Shown here piece by piece: positions 1-7,713 of a DNA stretch of 37,956 nt. Position numbers and translations under genes: made by a program. The number at the start of each line of letters is the position of its first letter. Position 1 is the first letter of the stretch. The notes beneath the pieces are model-generated. The model ran no database searches, was not told the DNA's origin, and worked only from the letters and a program-made list of their open reading frames with translations. Location: NCBI GenBank assembly GCA_946617165.1, contig CAMOJP010000009.1:1-37956 (forward strand), read 5' to 3'. This stretch comes from an uncultured Bacteroidales bacterium (lineage in GTDB: Bacteria; Bacteroidota; Bacteroidia; Bacteroidales; Paludibacteraceae).

Positions 1-554
1 TGCACACGGAAGAAGCCGGGCTTGATGCGCTTGGTAGCGAGGCGCTGGGGGTTCAACTGTACATAGCGTATCATTGTTTGGAGTTGCCCCTTATGGGATA
101 GTGGACGGATAAAGGGACGTTCGGTGAAGATAGACGGAGGAAACTTCAAAGAACCTTCGTTTGTTAACCCCGAATTTAATTCGGGACTAATTGACGAAGG
201 ATACGCTCTACCGAGCTTCTTAGCACCTTGCCAAAAGCCACGAATGACTGTGTTGAATGTCTTTTTCAAGGGACATTTAACATATATAATAGCGTGTAAA
301 TGATCCGGCATGAGACAGTACTGAAGAATACGGGTTTCAGAGTAGTACGTATGTAACTGGAGTAATTCATCAATAAGTGCATTTCCTAACTTTGTACGTT
401 GTATATATGCTTGTGCCGGGTCATCATCTGGTATCACTAGCGTCCCCAATAATGGCTCACGACTCGGCACAGTCAGCGTCACGTGGTATATTCCCACGCC
501 TTTCCAAGCTTCACCAGGCTCCTGCCATTTCCATGTATCCTGATATGAGTGCAT
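1..554 (-). CDS. REP-associated tyrosine transposase-like protein (Y1_Tnp/RAYT family), truncated at window edge
   Basis: My minus-strand translation from ATG at 554: MHSYQDTWKWQEPGEAWKGVGIYHVTLTVPSREPLLGTLVIP...ETRILQYCLMPDHLHAIIYVKCPLKKTFNTVIRGFWQGAKKL...IRYVQLNPQRLATKRIKPGFFRV. It has the HUH-type 'MPDHLHAI' and the 'RYVQLNPQR' C-terminal signature. Not in the ORF track because it runs off the edge. Confidence 0.85.
   Translation of the reverse strand, partial: MHSYQDTWKWQEPGEAWKGVGIYHVTLTVPSREPLLGTLVIPDDDPAQAYIQRTKLGNALIDELLQLHTYYSETRILQYCLMPDHLHAIIYVKCPLKKTFNTVIRGFWQGAKKLGRAYPSSISPELNSGLTNEGSLKFPPSIFTERPFIRPLSHKGQLQTMIRYVQLNPQRLATKRIKPGFFRV
154..200. repeat. 47-bp imperfect palindrome inside the RAYT ORF
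   Basis: CCTTCGT...CCCGAATT-T-AATTCGGG...ACGAAGG: perfect 17-bp core (169-185) and perfect 7-bp outer arms (154-160/194-200). Confidence 0.75.
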
Positions 555-648
555 ACTTGCTATGATTTGTCCGTTTCGGTAATTTTAGCCACCAACTCGC
601 AGCATGCCGCGCAATTATTGTTATAGAGTAGAGAAAAAGACTGGTTTT

Positions 649-1797
649 TTACGAATTGTTGAGATTGGAACTCCACTCGCGAGGCGTTAGTCCCGTCTCT
701 CGGGAAAAGGTGCGGCCGAAGACTGTAGAAGAAGAGAAGCCGCTTTGTTCCGCTACTTCTTGCATCTTTATGTCGGGATGTTCCTTCATAAGACGCATCG
801 CTTCATCTATGCGATATTTCGTTACAAACTGGTAGAAGTTGCAGTTATATTCCTTGTTGATGAGTTGCGAGAGATAGGTCCTGTTGAGGGGTAATACCTG
901 TCGTAAGTCAAGTAACTTGAAATCCGGGTTGAGATAGGGCTTCTCGTTTTGCATCCACTGCTCTAAAACAAGACGATAGGAATCGAATTGTTCATCGTTC
1001 GGCAGGGCGCCTTTTTCGTCTTCTATCGAGGGGAATTCGGTTTCCAACTGTTTCCACGGGTCCGGGCGGAAGAGAATCTGTTCCGTGCTGTATCCCAATA
1101 CAATGAGTAGCAGCAATTGTTGAACAACAGTATGTGCGGGCGACGGAAAAAAGGATACATACATAAAGAAGATAAATATGATGGACAACATGATGAAATA
1201 GAAGACTATCCATTCTGCATCTATATCCTTCATGGAAGAGTAGTGCTCTTCACACCACAAACGGTAGGCACGGAGATGTCTGGTCTGAAGGAATATAAGG
1301 ATAAAAATATATACGAAGTATAGCGCACGCAAATCAATCCCGACGAACCAGTCCAGCACCGCGATAAGTGGTATAGGGGCAAGCTGTGCGAGTGCCCGTT
1401 TGCCGTTGAGCCAGTGGGGACGCAGAATCTCTGTGGGGTAGATTAGTAACAGCCACCCCAGAAAAGCTCCTATGCTCACTTCCAAGCCCCATGCCCTCGT
1501 GGGGAGTGGAGCGTCAAAAAAGGTGTTCTTAATCTGTAAAACAAGGAAGAACGCCGCCACTATAATCCAGAACAGAAGCGAGATTGCCCACATCCTGCGC
1601 ACGCGTACACCGTCATAATGGTTCCAAAGCAAGAAAGCACCATAGAACGAAAGTACTATGATAGCGGCATTGAGCAAAGGATTGACGATGTCCTGCATAA
1701 TAAGCGTAGGAAAGAAAGAGAACAACCAGTGCGCTAATCCTATTATAACGCTCCAGCATAAACCGATAAGCAGCTCTCGTTTGTATAACTTAATCAT
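649..1797 (-). CDS. AraC-family transcriptional regulator with multi-TM N-terminal domain
   Basis: C-terminal AraC HTH pattern (LPLNRTYLSQLINKEYNCNFYQFVTKYRIDEAMRLM...MQEVAEQSGFSSSTVFGRTFSRETGLTPREW); hydrophobic N-terminal segments. Confidence 0.88.
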   Translation of the reverse strand: MIKLYKRELLIGLCWSVIIGLAHWLFSFFPTLIMQDIVNPLLNAAIIVLSFYGAFLLWNHYDGVRVRRMWAISLLFWIIVAAFFLVLQIKNTFFDAPLPTRAWGLEVSIGAFLGWLLLIYPTEILRPHWLNGKRALAQLAPIPLIAVLDWFVGIDLRALYFVYIFILIFLQTRHLRAYRLWCEEHYSSMKDIDAEWIVFYFIMLSIIFIFFMYVSFFPSPAHTVVQQLLLLIVLGYSTEQILFRPDPWKQLETEFPSIEDEKGALPNDEQFDSYRLVLEQWMQNEKPYLNPDFKLLDLRQVLPLNRTYLSQLINKEYNCNFYQFVTKYRIDEAMRLMKEHPDIKMQEVAEQSGFSSSTVFGRTFSRETGLTPREWSSNLNNS

Positions 1798-1806
1798 GGG
1801 TCATGG

Positions 1807-3207
1807 TTATTGTTCGCAGCCCAGGTAGAACCAGAAGTTGGCGATTAGGTTCTGTTCAAAGCCTTTATGTATAGTATAAATACCCTTTTTACCGAGTGTC
1901 TTATCATTCGTCACACAGGTACACTCGAGTTCGGCTTTGTCGTACGCCGGGTTATACGATTTCGGTTCTTTTTCTTTGTGTGTCGGTCCTCCTTTAAGCT
2001 TGAGTGTTGACCATTTGACAACATGAATCGTTTCCACCTCGTCGATTTTCTCTTCCTCGAGTGGAAGGTGTCCGTGAGGCGGCTTATTGTTCTGATCTTC
2101 TATTTTCTTGTTATTCTCGTATGTCTTTTTGGCTTCGAAGTATTCTTCGGGTGTCATGTTGAGATTGACGGTATAGAAGAGTGTCGGTTTGCCTCCCTCA
2201 TAGATGTCGCGTGACAGTCCGAGGAACTTAATGGAGTCGATAGGCGGATTGGTGACGCGTATAGCTTTGCTGATAGCGAATTTGATACATCCTTTTTCGA
2301 CGTATTCTGAGGTAAGCTTGTCGATATAGGTGTTTGGGAAATGTTCTTTATCCATCTCGAGTCTGGTAGCGATAGAGGCAGTCACTTTGTGTTTGGCGAC
2401 AGTGGCGTTATTGCCTCTTTCGGGCAGGAGGAGGTATTTGTTTCCCTCTTTGTCATTGATGAATACGAGTGCGTTCACGCCGAGGTGGTTGGAGAGTCTG
2501 GAGCGGGAAAGCGGCACGAGGTGGTTGGTGTTCTCAAAGAGCGAACGTATAGTGACCCCGGATTTGAGTTCGTAGTCAAGTGCCCGGTTGGTGAGCAGAT
2601 GGGAGAGGTAGGTACTTCTCGCAGTCTTGATAACAGCTGTATCGTCGCCGGGCTGATGAATAACATCGATGAGCCGGACGGTTACACTATTGGCTGTTGT
2701 GCTCATCGTATGCGCCTCGTTGAGCGTGAAGAACTGGGATTTGATAAACGAGTCAAGGGAGAAATAGTTATCGGGGTCGTCCACCACTAAGAGCTTTTTG
2801 AATTCCCCGGTATGTAGGAGTTTCTCGCAATAGACGGTGAAGACGGTGTCATTTAGTTCGAACTGTTGCCGGTACTCCGTGCCATATTGGCGCCACATGT
2901 CGGAGTTCTTGTAACTCACCTTATTCTTGTCCTCATCACGATGGCTCACGAGAAAAATAAAGCGGTACATGAAATAAGCCAAAATAACGCCGACAACAGT
3001 TGCGATGAGGTTGACGAAGATTTCCGCAACAACGCTAAGTGCGGTTTGGTCTTTATAATAGTCTGTATAATAATAGCAGAAAGTGAAAACCAAAATAGCA
3101 AGGGTAGCCCCGAAGAGTACGCCGCCAACCACGACAAGGGATAGGATATAGAGTGCGTGACTTTTGCGATAGAGTTTGTTAAACCAAGATTTGATGTTGT
3201 CTTCCAT
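1807..3207 (-). CDS. Hypothetical protein with two N-terminal TM helices and a large soluble domain
   Basis: 466-aa ORF; two hydrophobic stretches (ALYILSLVVVGGVLFGATLAILVF; IFVNLIATVVGVILAYFMYRFIF); 2 nt downstream of the upstream gene. Confidence 0.75.
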   Translation of the reverse strand: MEDNIKSWFNKLYRKSHALYILSLVVVGGVLFGATLAILVFTFCYYYTDYYKDQTALSVVAEIFVNLIATVVGVILAYFMYRFIFLVSHRDEDKNKVSYKNSDMWRQYGTEYRQQFELNDTVFTVYCEKLLHTGEFKKLLVVDDPDNYFSLDSFIKSQFFTLNEAHTMSTTANSVTVRLIDVIHQPGDDTAVIKTARSTYLSHLLTNRALDYELKSGVTIRSLFENTNHLVPLSRSRLSNHLGVNALVFINDKEGNKYLLLPERGNNATVAKHKVTASIATRLEMDKEHFPNTYIDKLTSEYVEKGCIKFAISKAIRVTNPPIDSIKFLGLSRDIYEGGKPTLFYTVNLNMTPEEYFEAKKTYENNKKIEDQNNKPPHGHLPLEEEKIDEVETIHVVKWSTLKLKGGPTHKEKEPKSYNPAYDKAELECTCVTNDKTLGKKGIYTIHKGFEQNLIANFWFYLGCEQ

Positions 3208-3209
3208 TG

Positions 3210-4094
3210 TTATAGATTGTTATAGATGATGTCGTATATATGTTTAAGTGCTTGCTCTGTGGGAACTCGTTCGGGGAAGAGCCGGTAGAAGTTCGCATAT
3301 TGTTGTGTGAGGCGGTCAGTCAAAGACTGAAAGAGCAGTTCTCCGTTCAGATAGACCGCCTGTCTGGTGTGGTCGAGGACTATGTGCTTTCCGTCGGCTA
3401 TGATGAGTGTGCGCTTGTAGTTGATGTGTTTATTCCACGCGATGCGCATGTCAATCGTCGTATCGTTATAGTCAGCCGTTAAGTGTGAGGCAAACGGCAT
3501 GCCGTTTGTGTCCCGTTGGTGCGCGACGTGTATATTGGTCAGTTCGGGCACATGGGTCAGTAGCGGTGCTAAGGCGTTCGGTGCGCTGTCCAGCCAACTA
3601 CCTCCGAGGGACTTGAAACGCTCGATAATATGTCCGTGAGCATCGCAATAGGGGTCGTATAACTCGGTGTAGATGGCGTTGACATGCCTCATGGGCAGAT
3701 GGGAGATAAACCACAGCACTTCCTCGCCGTACAGGGTGTGACAAACGGCGATATACCTGCCGCGGAACTCGTCTGAGAAAAAGCGCACCCCCTGTTCAGG
3801 CGTGTCCGAAAGCGGCTTCTCGACAATAGGCGTCACGCCGTGAAGAATGCACTGCTCGGCGATAGTGTAGTGCGATGCAGGAGGCGTAGCGATAAGCGCA
3901 TAGTCAGGATGCAGCTCGTCAATCATTACGGTGTAATCTGTAAAGAACGGCAGACCTTGAAAAAGTTTGTCCTGCGCCGTTTCGGGATTGATATCACACA
4001 AACCGCAGAGCCGGAAACGTTCCGACTGCTCAAGGGCTCGAACATGATAGTGTGCTATCACTCCCAAACCAATAATGACTATATTTTTTTTCAT
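3210..4094 (-). CDS. Gfo/Idh/MocA-family oxidoreductase
   Basis: MKKNIVIIGLGVIAHYHVRAL Rossmann start, ...YALIATPPASHYTIAEQCILHGVTPIVEKPLSDT (EKP motif). Confidence 0.88.
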   Translation of the reverse strand: MKKNIVIIGLGVIAHYHVRALEQSERFRLCGLCDINPETAQDKLFQGLPFFTDYTVMIDELHPDYALIATPPASHYTIAEQCILHGVTPIVEKPLSDTPEQGVRFFSDEFRGRYIAVCHTLYGEEVLWFISHLPMRHVNAIYTELYDPYCDAHGHIIERFKSLGGSWLDSAPNALAPLLTHVPELTNIHVAHQRDTNGMPFASHLTADYNDTTIDMRIAWNKHINYKRTLIIADGKHIVLDHTRQAVYLNGELLFQSLTDRLTQQYANFYRLFPERVPTEQALKHIYDIIYNNL

Positions 4095-4098
4095 GCTG

Positions 4099-4130
4099 CA
4101 AAAATACTACAAAATATACATATACGCAAG
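4099..4130 (-). promoter_or_regulatory. Bacteroidetes-type promoter (CTTG-N20-TATTTTTG) for the Gfo/Idh/MocA gene
   Basis: Minus strand: CTTG CGTATATGTATATTTTGTAG TATTTTTG; -7 box 4 nt upstream of the ATG. Confidence 0.65.
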
Positions 4131-4157
4131 TTTTCGGGCATTTTTTTTACTCATAAA

Positions 4158-4189
4158 TTTGTGTATATGCAATTTTTGTAGTACCTTCG
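4158..4189 (+). promoter_or_regulatory. Promoter-like cassette copy A (TTTG-N20-TACCTTCG)
   Basis: TTTGTGTATATGCAATTTTTGTAGTACCTTCG; 28/32 identical to copy B at 4396-4427. Confidence 0.5.
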
Positions 4190-4380
4190 GACGCCGCCTA
4201 CCTACGGCATTCCCCCGAATATACGTTCGTGTCCTGCCGGATATACGCCTGTAAAAAAGGTTTCATTAGATAAAACGTGGACTTGCGCCCACTACGTAAG
4301 CCGGTCTCTTAGCGCTGCTTGTGCAAGCACAGACACCGCTAAAAGACCTCCTTACGAGCGAAATATCGCTCCTTTTGTCT
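4190..4380 (+). ncRNA. Candidate structured non-coding RNA or leader between two promoter cassettes
   Basis: GGTCTCTTAGCG(4303-4314)/CGCTAAAAGACC(4337-4348) stem (11/12) enclosing perfect TGCTTGTGCAAGCA; followed by GAGCGA-AATA-TCGCTC hairpin and CTTTTGTCT; no supported ORF. Confidence 0.35.
4356..4380 (+). terminator. Terminator-like hairpin
   Basis: GAGCGA aata TCGCTC followed by CTTTTGTCT. Confidence 0.4.
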
Positions 4381-4395
4381 AAAAAAACTTTTTTA

Positions 4396-4427
4396 TTTGC
4401 ATATATGCAATTTTTGTAGTACTTTTG
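4396..4427 (+). promoter_or_regulatory. Promoter copy B for the SDR gene (TTTG-N20-TACTTTTG) with TTGCATATATGCAA palindrome
   Basis: TTTGCATATATGCAATTTTTGTAGTACTTTTG, 16 nt upstream of the ATG at 4444. Confidence 0.75.
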
Positions 4428-4443
4428 TGCGGATTAAAGATTA

Positions 4444-5271
4444 ATGGATATGAAAGTTATACTGATTACAGGTGCAAGTAGCGGAATGGGCTACCAGACC
4501 GCCCGGATATTGGCGCAAGCCGGTCACCGCGTTTACGGTGCTGCCCGCCGTGTAGAAAAGATTGAGGAGTTAGCCTCTGAGGGTGTCCAGGCGTTGCGTT
4601 TGGATGTGACGGACGAATCTTCCATTGTGCGTGTTGTGGACGAAGTGATAGCACGCGAAGGCCGTATAGACGTGCTGATTAATAACGCCGGTTACGGCTA
4701 TTTCGGCGCTATAGAGGACGTGCCGATTGCGGATGCCAGACATCAGTTCGAGGTGAATATATTCGGCTTAGCCCGTATGACGCAGCAGGTGCTGCCTTAT
4801 ATGCGTAAACAAGGTTGCGGCCGTATTGTCAATATAGCGAGCGTAGCCGGGCATGTGACGCTTAATTTCGGTGGTTGGTATAACGCTACAAAATATGCTT
4901 TGGAAGCGTTCTCGGACGCCTTGCGGATGGAGGTCAAACCCTTTGGCATCGACGTGGTTATTATTGAGCCGGGTGCTATTCGTACAGACTGGGGCCTGAT
5001 TGCTGCCGACCACTTGCGTGAAAGCGCGCAAGGCGGAGCTTATCAAGAAAAAGCATCGCGTGTAGCTCAGGGGCTGCGACGTATCTATGAATCCAAAATC
5101 CCCACGAACCCCGCTGTTATCAGTAAGAAAATAGCTCATGCAGCCGTGTGCCGGTGCCCTCGGACACGTTATCGGACCGGCCGGGGAGCCAAACTGATGG
5201 TATTGGCGCACACGCTACTCCCCGCCAGATGGTGGGACGCGTTGGTGACGATGTCGATGAGTAAAATGTAA
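4444..5271 (+). CDS. Short-chain dehydrogenase/reductase (SDR) family oxidoreductase
   Basis: ILITGASSGMGYQTA (TGxxxGxG), NNAGYG, catalytic YNATK, IEPGAIRTDWG. Confidence 0.92.
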   Translation: MDMKVILITGASSGMGYQTARILAQAGHRVYGAARRVEKIEELASEGVQALRLDVTDESSIVRVVDEVIAREGRIDVLINNAGYGYFGAIEDVPIADARHQFEVNIFGLARMTQQVLPYMRKQGCGRIVNIASVAGHVTLNFGGWYNATKYALEAFSDALRMEVKPFGIDVVIIEPGAIRTDWGLIAADHLRESAQGGAYQEKASRVAQGLRRIYESKIPTNPAVISKKIAHAAVCRCPRTRYRTGRGAKLMVLAHTLLPARWWDALVTMSMSKM

Positions 5272-5278
5272 TTGAACA

Positions 5279-5872
5279 ATGATTACCATTGACAGGGAGA
5301 AACACGTAGTACACAAGGACGGCGAGGTGGTTTGTCTCACCGGCTTGGAGTATGGGCTGTTGGCTTTTTTGACCTCTCGTGTCAACCGTGTCTGTACCCG
5401 GAATGAAATCTTAGACCACGTGTGGGGTACGCGCTTCCACTACGACACGGGCACGATAGATGTGCATCTGAATGCGCTTCGCCGCAAGCTGGGATTCAGT
5501 AGCAAGTACCCGATTGAGACTATTCGCGGCGTCGGTTTTATCTATCGAGTGGAGCATGCTGTCGCGCATTACACCATCGACCTACAGCAATTTATGATAG
5601 AGTGGCTGAATAAACATGAGATAGACCTCGTCTCTGCAGGCTTAGTGGCTCAACTGCAACTTACTCCCTTCGTGAACGAACTCACTATTGAGCCGGACGC
5701 TCTGGAGCGGCTGTTAGATAGCGCTTTGGCAGCTCTGTTACCCGGCGCCCGGCCTGGTGTGATAAAGATAGCTTCCCGCTTGACACTTAATTCCTTCTCT
5801 CTGACGCTTGATATCAATGGTATGGTGAACGAATTACGTATCCCTGTTAATAGCGAAATACACCAATCTTAA
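5279..5872 (+). CDS. OmpR/PhoB-type winged-helix DNA-binding protein lacking an N-terminal receiver domain
   Basis: Trans_reg_C signature at the N-terminus: LTGLEYGLLAFLTSRVNRVCTRNEILDHVWG...TIDVHLNALRRKLG...IETIRGVGFIYRVE. Confidence 0.82.
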   Translation: MITIDREKHVVHKDGEVVCLTGLEYGLLAFLTSRVNRVCTRNEILDHVWGTRFHYDTGTIDVHLNALRRKLGFSSKYPIETIRGVGFIYRVEHAVAHYTIDLQQFMIEWLNKHEIDLVSAGLVAQLQLTPFVNELTIEPDALERLLDSALAALLPGARPGVIKIASRLTLNSFSLTLDINGMVNELRIPVNSEIHQS

Positions 5873-5929
5873 GAAAACCTTAATTATTTTTTAAGAATTA
5901 TACAGTACCTTTGCAGCGCGTTAGATAAT

Positions 5930-6580
5930 ATGCGGACAAAGGTATTGATATTATTATTGTCGCTATGCTGTTCAGTGACAGCCCAAGTGCGTGAAGGTAT
6001 AGAAAAAACGCATGTGTATCAGGGTTTTTCCGGTGGCATGATGCTTCATGCCGGATATTTGTTTGGTCGTGATAGTCATGCTCCGGTCTCTTCCGACGGG
6101 CAGAGTATAAGACCTCAAGGAGGAACGTTTGGTATTGGCGGCGCGCTACGTGTGCACTTGTGGCAACATTTGCGTGTGGGATTTGAGGGGTTTGTATCCA
6201 CAATGCCCAGTGGTTTAACGGATCGTTATAATCTATTAGCGAGCGGCAGTTACTTGCGCACGGGTTGTGGGGGCGTATTGGCGGACTGTTGTTGGCGCTT
6301 GGATAAAGCGTGGCCATATATCGGCGGGACGATAGGAGGAGGTTCTTTAAAAGGCTTATATATTTTAGAAGGGGATCAAAATAGCTGGGTCCCCGATTCG
6401 TATAGTATATTCCATAAAGAGTCGTTCTTTTATGTCGGGCCGTACGTAGGATGTGATTACTGTATTACACGGAAAGTCCACATCACACTGAGACTGGATT
6501 GGATGTTGGCGGTGCATAAGAACGAGTTGGTGCTGCCTACGGGACCGCGTGTATATTTCGGATTTATGTTTTGTCACTAA
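5930..6580 (+). CDS. Outer-membrane beta-barrel-like secreted protein
   Basis: Signal-peptide-like N-terminus (MRTKVLILLLSLCCSVTAQ); alternating glycine/aromatic beta segments; C-terminal ...RVYFGFMFCH. Confidence 0.65.
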   Translation: MRTKVLILLLSLCCSVTAQVREGIEKTHVYQGFSGGMMLHAGYLFGRDSHAPVSSDGQSIRPQGGTFGIGGALRVHLWQHLRVGFEGFVSTMPSGLTDRYNLLASGSYLRTGCGGVLADCCWRLDKAWPYIGGTIGGGSLKGLYILEGDQNSWVPDSYSIFHKESFFYVGPYVGCDYCITRKVHITLRLDWMLAVHKNELVLPTGPRVYFGFMFCH

Positions 6581-6590
6581 ATAGAGAATA

Positions 6591-6902
6591 ATGAATATAG
6601 TAGGATTAATTTTAGGAGCGGGTGCATTTGCGTGTATAGGAATTTTCCACCCGTTGGTTATCAAAGCGGAGTATTATTTTGGCGTCCGTTCGTGGTGGGC
6701 TTTTTTAGGTGTCGGTTTATTAGCGGTCTGCGGTTCGCTGTTGGTGGAAAATACCTATGTATCTATCTTTTTGGGCATATTCGCTTTCTCCGCCTTTTGG
6801 GGTATCGGAGAAGTGTTTAAACAGCGTGATCGCGTGCGAAAAGGGTGGTTCCCTATGAACCCTAAACGCAAGGCGGATTATGGTCCGACAGAAAAAAAAT
6901 AA
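6591..6902 (+). CDS. DUF4491-family small membrane protein
   Basis: MNIVGLILGAGAFACIGIFHPLVIKAEYYFGVRSWWAFLGVG...FWGIGEVFKQRDRVRKGWFPMNPKR matches the family pattern from memory. Confidence 0.75.
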   Translation: MNIVGLILGAGAFACIGIFHPLVIKAEYYFGVRSWWAFLGVGLLAVCGSLLVENTYVSIFLGIFAFSAFWGIGEVFKQRDRVRKGWFPMNPKRKADYGPTEKK

Positions 6903-6910
6903 CCAAAAAG

Positions 6911-6941
6911 TTGTATAATCCAAAATTTTGTTGTACCTTTG
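6911..6941 (+). promoter_or_regulatory. Bacteroidetes-type promoter upstream of mlaE
   Basis: TTG TATAATCCAAAATTTTGTTG TACCTTTG (N20 spacing). Confidence 0.7.
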
Positions 6942-6971
6942 TCGGCTGAATTTATGCACCAACCATTTCGT

Positions 6972-7712
6972 ATGAAACTAATAGAGCACATCGGAGAGTA
7001 TTTTATGCTGATGGGTCGGGTGTTCCGTTTGCCCGACCGTCAGCGCATGTTTTGGCGTCAATTTGTTTTGGAATTGGATAAGCAAGGTTTGCAGTCAATC
7101 TTGATTACTTTAATCGTCAGTGTGTTTATGGGTGCTATTATGACGATGCAAACGAAACTCAATACCAGCAACCCGTTGCTGCCGGTATATACGACAGGAT
7201 TAGTGACTCGTGATTGTATATTATTGGAGTTCTCCAGTACGATATTGTGTCTGCTTTTAGCCGGAAAGGTCGGTAGTAATATTGCCTCGGAGATAGGTAC
7301 AATGCGCATCACGGAGCAGATAGACGCTTTGGAGATTATGGGTGTTAACAGTGCCAATTATTTGATATTACCCAAGGTGATAGCTTTTATGGTGATGATG
7401 CCTTTGCTTGTGACGCTGTCTATGGCGATTGGGCTGTTCGGCGGCTATATCATCAGTTCTGTGACAGATATCATGACGGCCAGTGAATATCTTATAGGTA
7501 TCCAATATGCATTCGTCCCCTTCTACGTGTGGTACTCTTTTATTAAGACAATTATTTTTGCCTTTGTCATAGCGAGTATGTCCAGTTACTATGGCTACTA
7601 CGCATACGGAGGTGCGCTTCAGGTGGGCCGAGCCAGTACCAAAGCTGTCGTTAACTCAAGTATAGTAATTCTCCTTTTGGATGTTGTTTTAACCAATTTG
7701 ATGCTCAATTAG
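6972..7712 (+). CDS. mlaE: MlaE-family ABC transporter permease
   Basis: MKLIEHIGEYFMLMGRVFRLPD...GLVTRDCILLEFSSTILCLLLAGKVGSNIASEIGTMRITEQIDALEIMGVNS. The track start at 6939 (TTG) lies inside the -7 box, so a later ATG is preferred. Confidence 0.88.
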   Translation: MKLIEHIGEYFMLMGRVFRLPDRQRMFWRQFVLELDKQGLQSILITLIVSVFMGAIMTMQTKLNTSNPLLPVYTTGLVTRDCILLEFSSTILCLLLAGKVGSNIASEIGTMRITEQIDALEIMGVNSANYLILPKVIAFMVMMPLLVTLSMAIGLFGGYIISSVTDIMTASEYLIGIQYAFVPFYVWYSFIKTIIFAFVIASMSSYYGYYAYGGALQVGRASTKAVVNSSIVILLLDVVLTNLMLN

Positions 7713-7713
7713 T

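Noticed and set aside
377-565. 62-aa plus-strand ORF
   Set aside because: Antisense to the RAYT transposase, which has clear family motifs on the minus strand.
2341-2790. 149-aa plus-strand ORF antisense to the 466-aa membrane protein
   Set aside because: No RBS/promoter or family signature; the sense ORF is long and has coherent TM structure.
4303-4348. Possible tRNA-like fold in the 4.3-kb intergenic region
   Set aside because: Single long nested hairpin without a cloverleaf, TPsiC motif or CCA end.
5886-5913. Promoter upstream of the 5930 OM protein (TACCTTTG at 5906-5913)
   Set aside because: A good -7 box but no TTG at the N20 position; kept as uncertain rather than listed as a feature.
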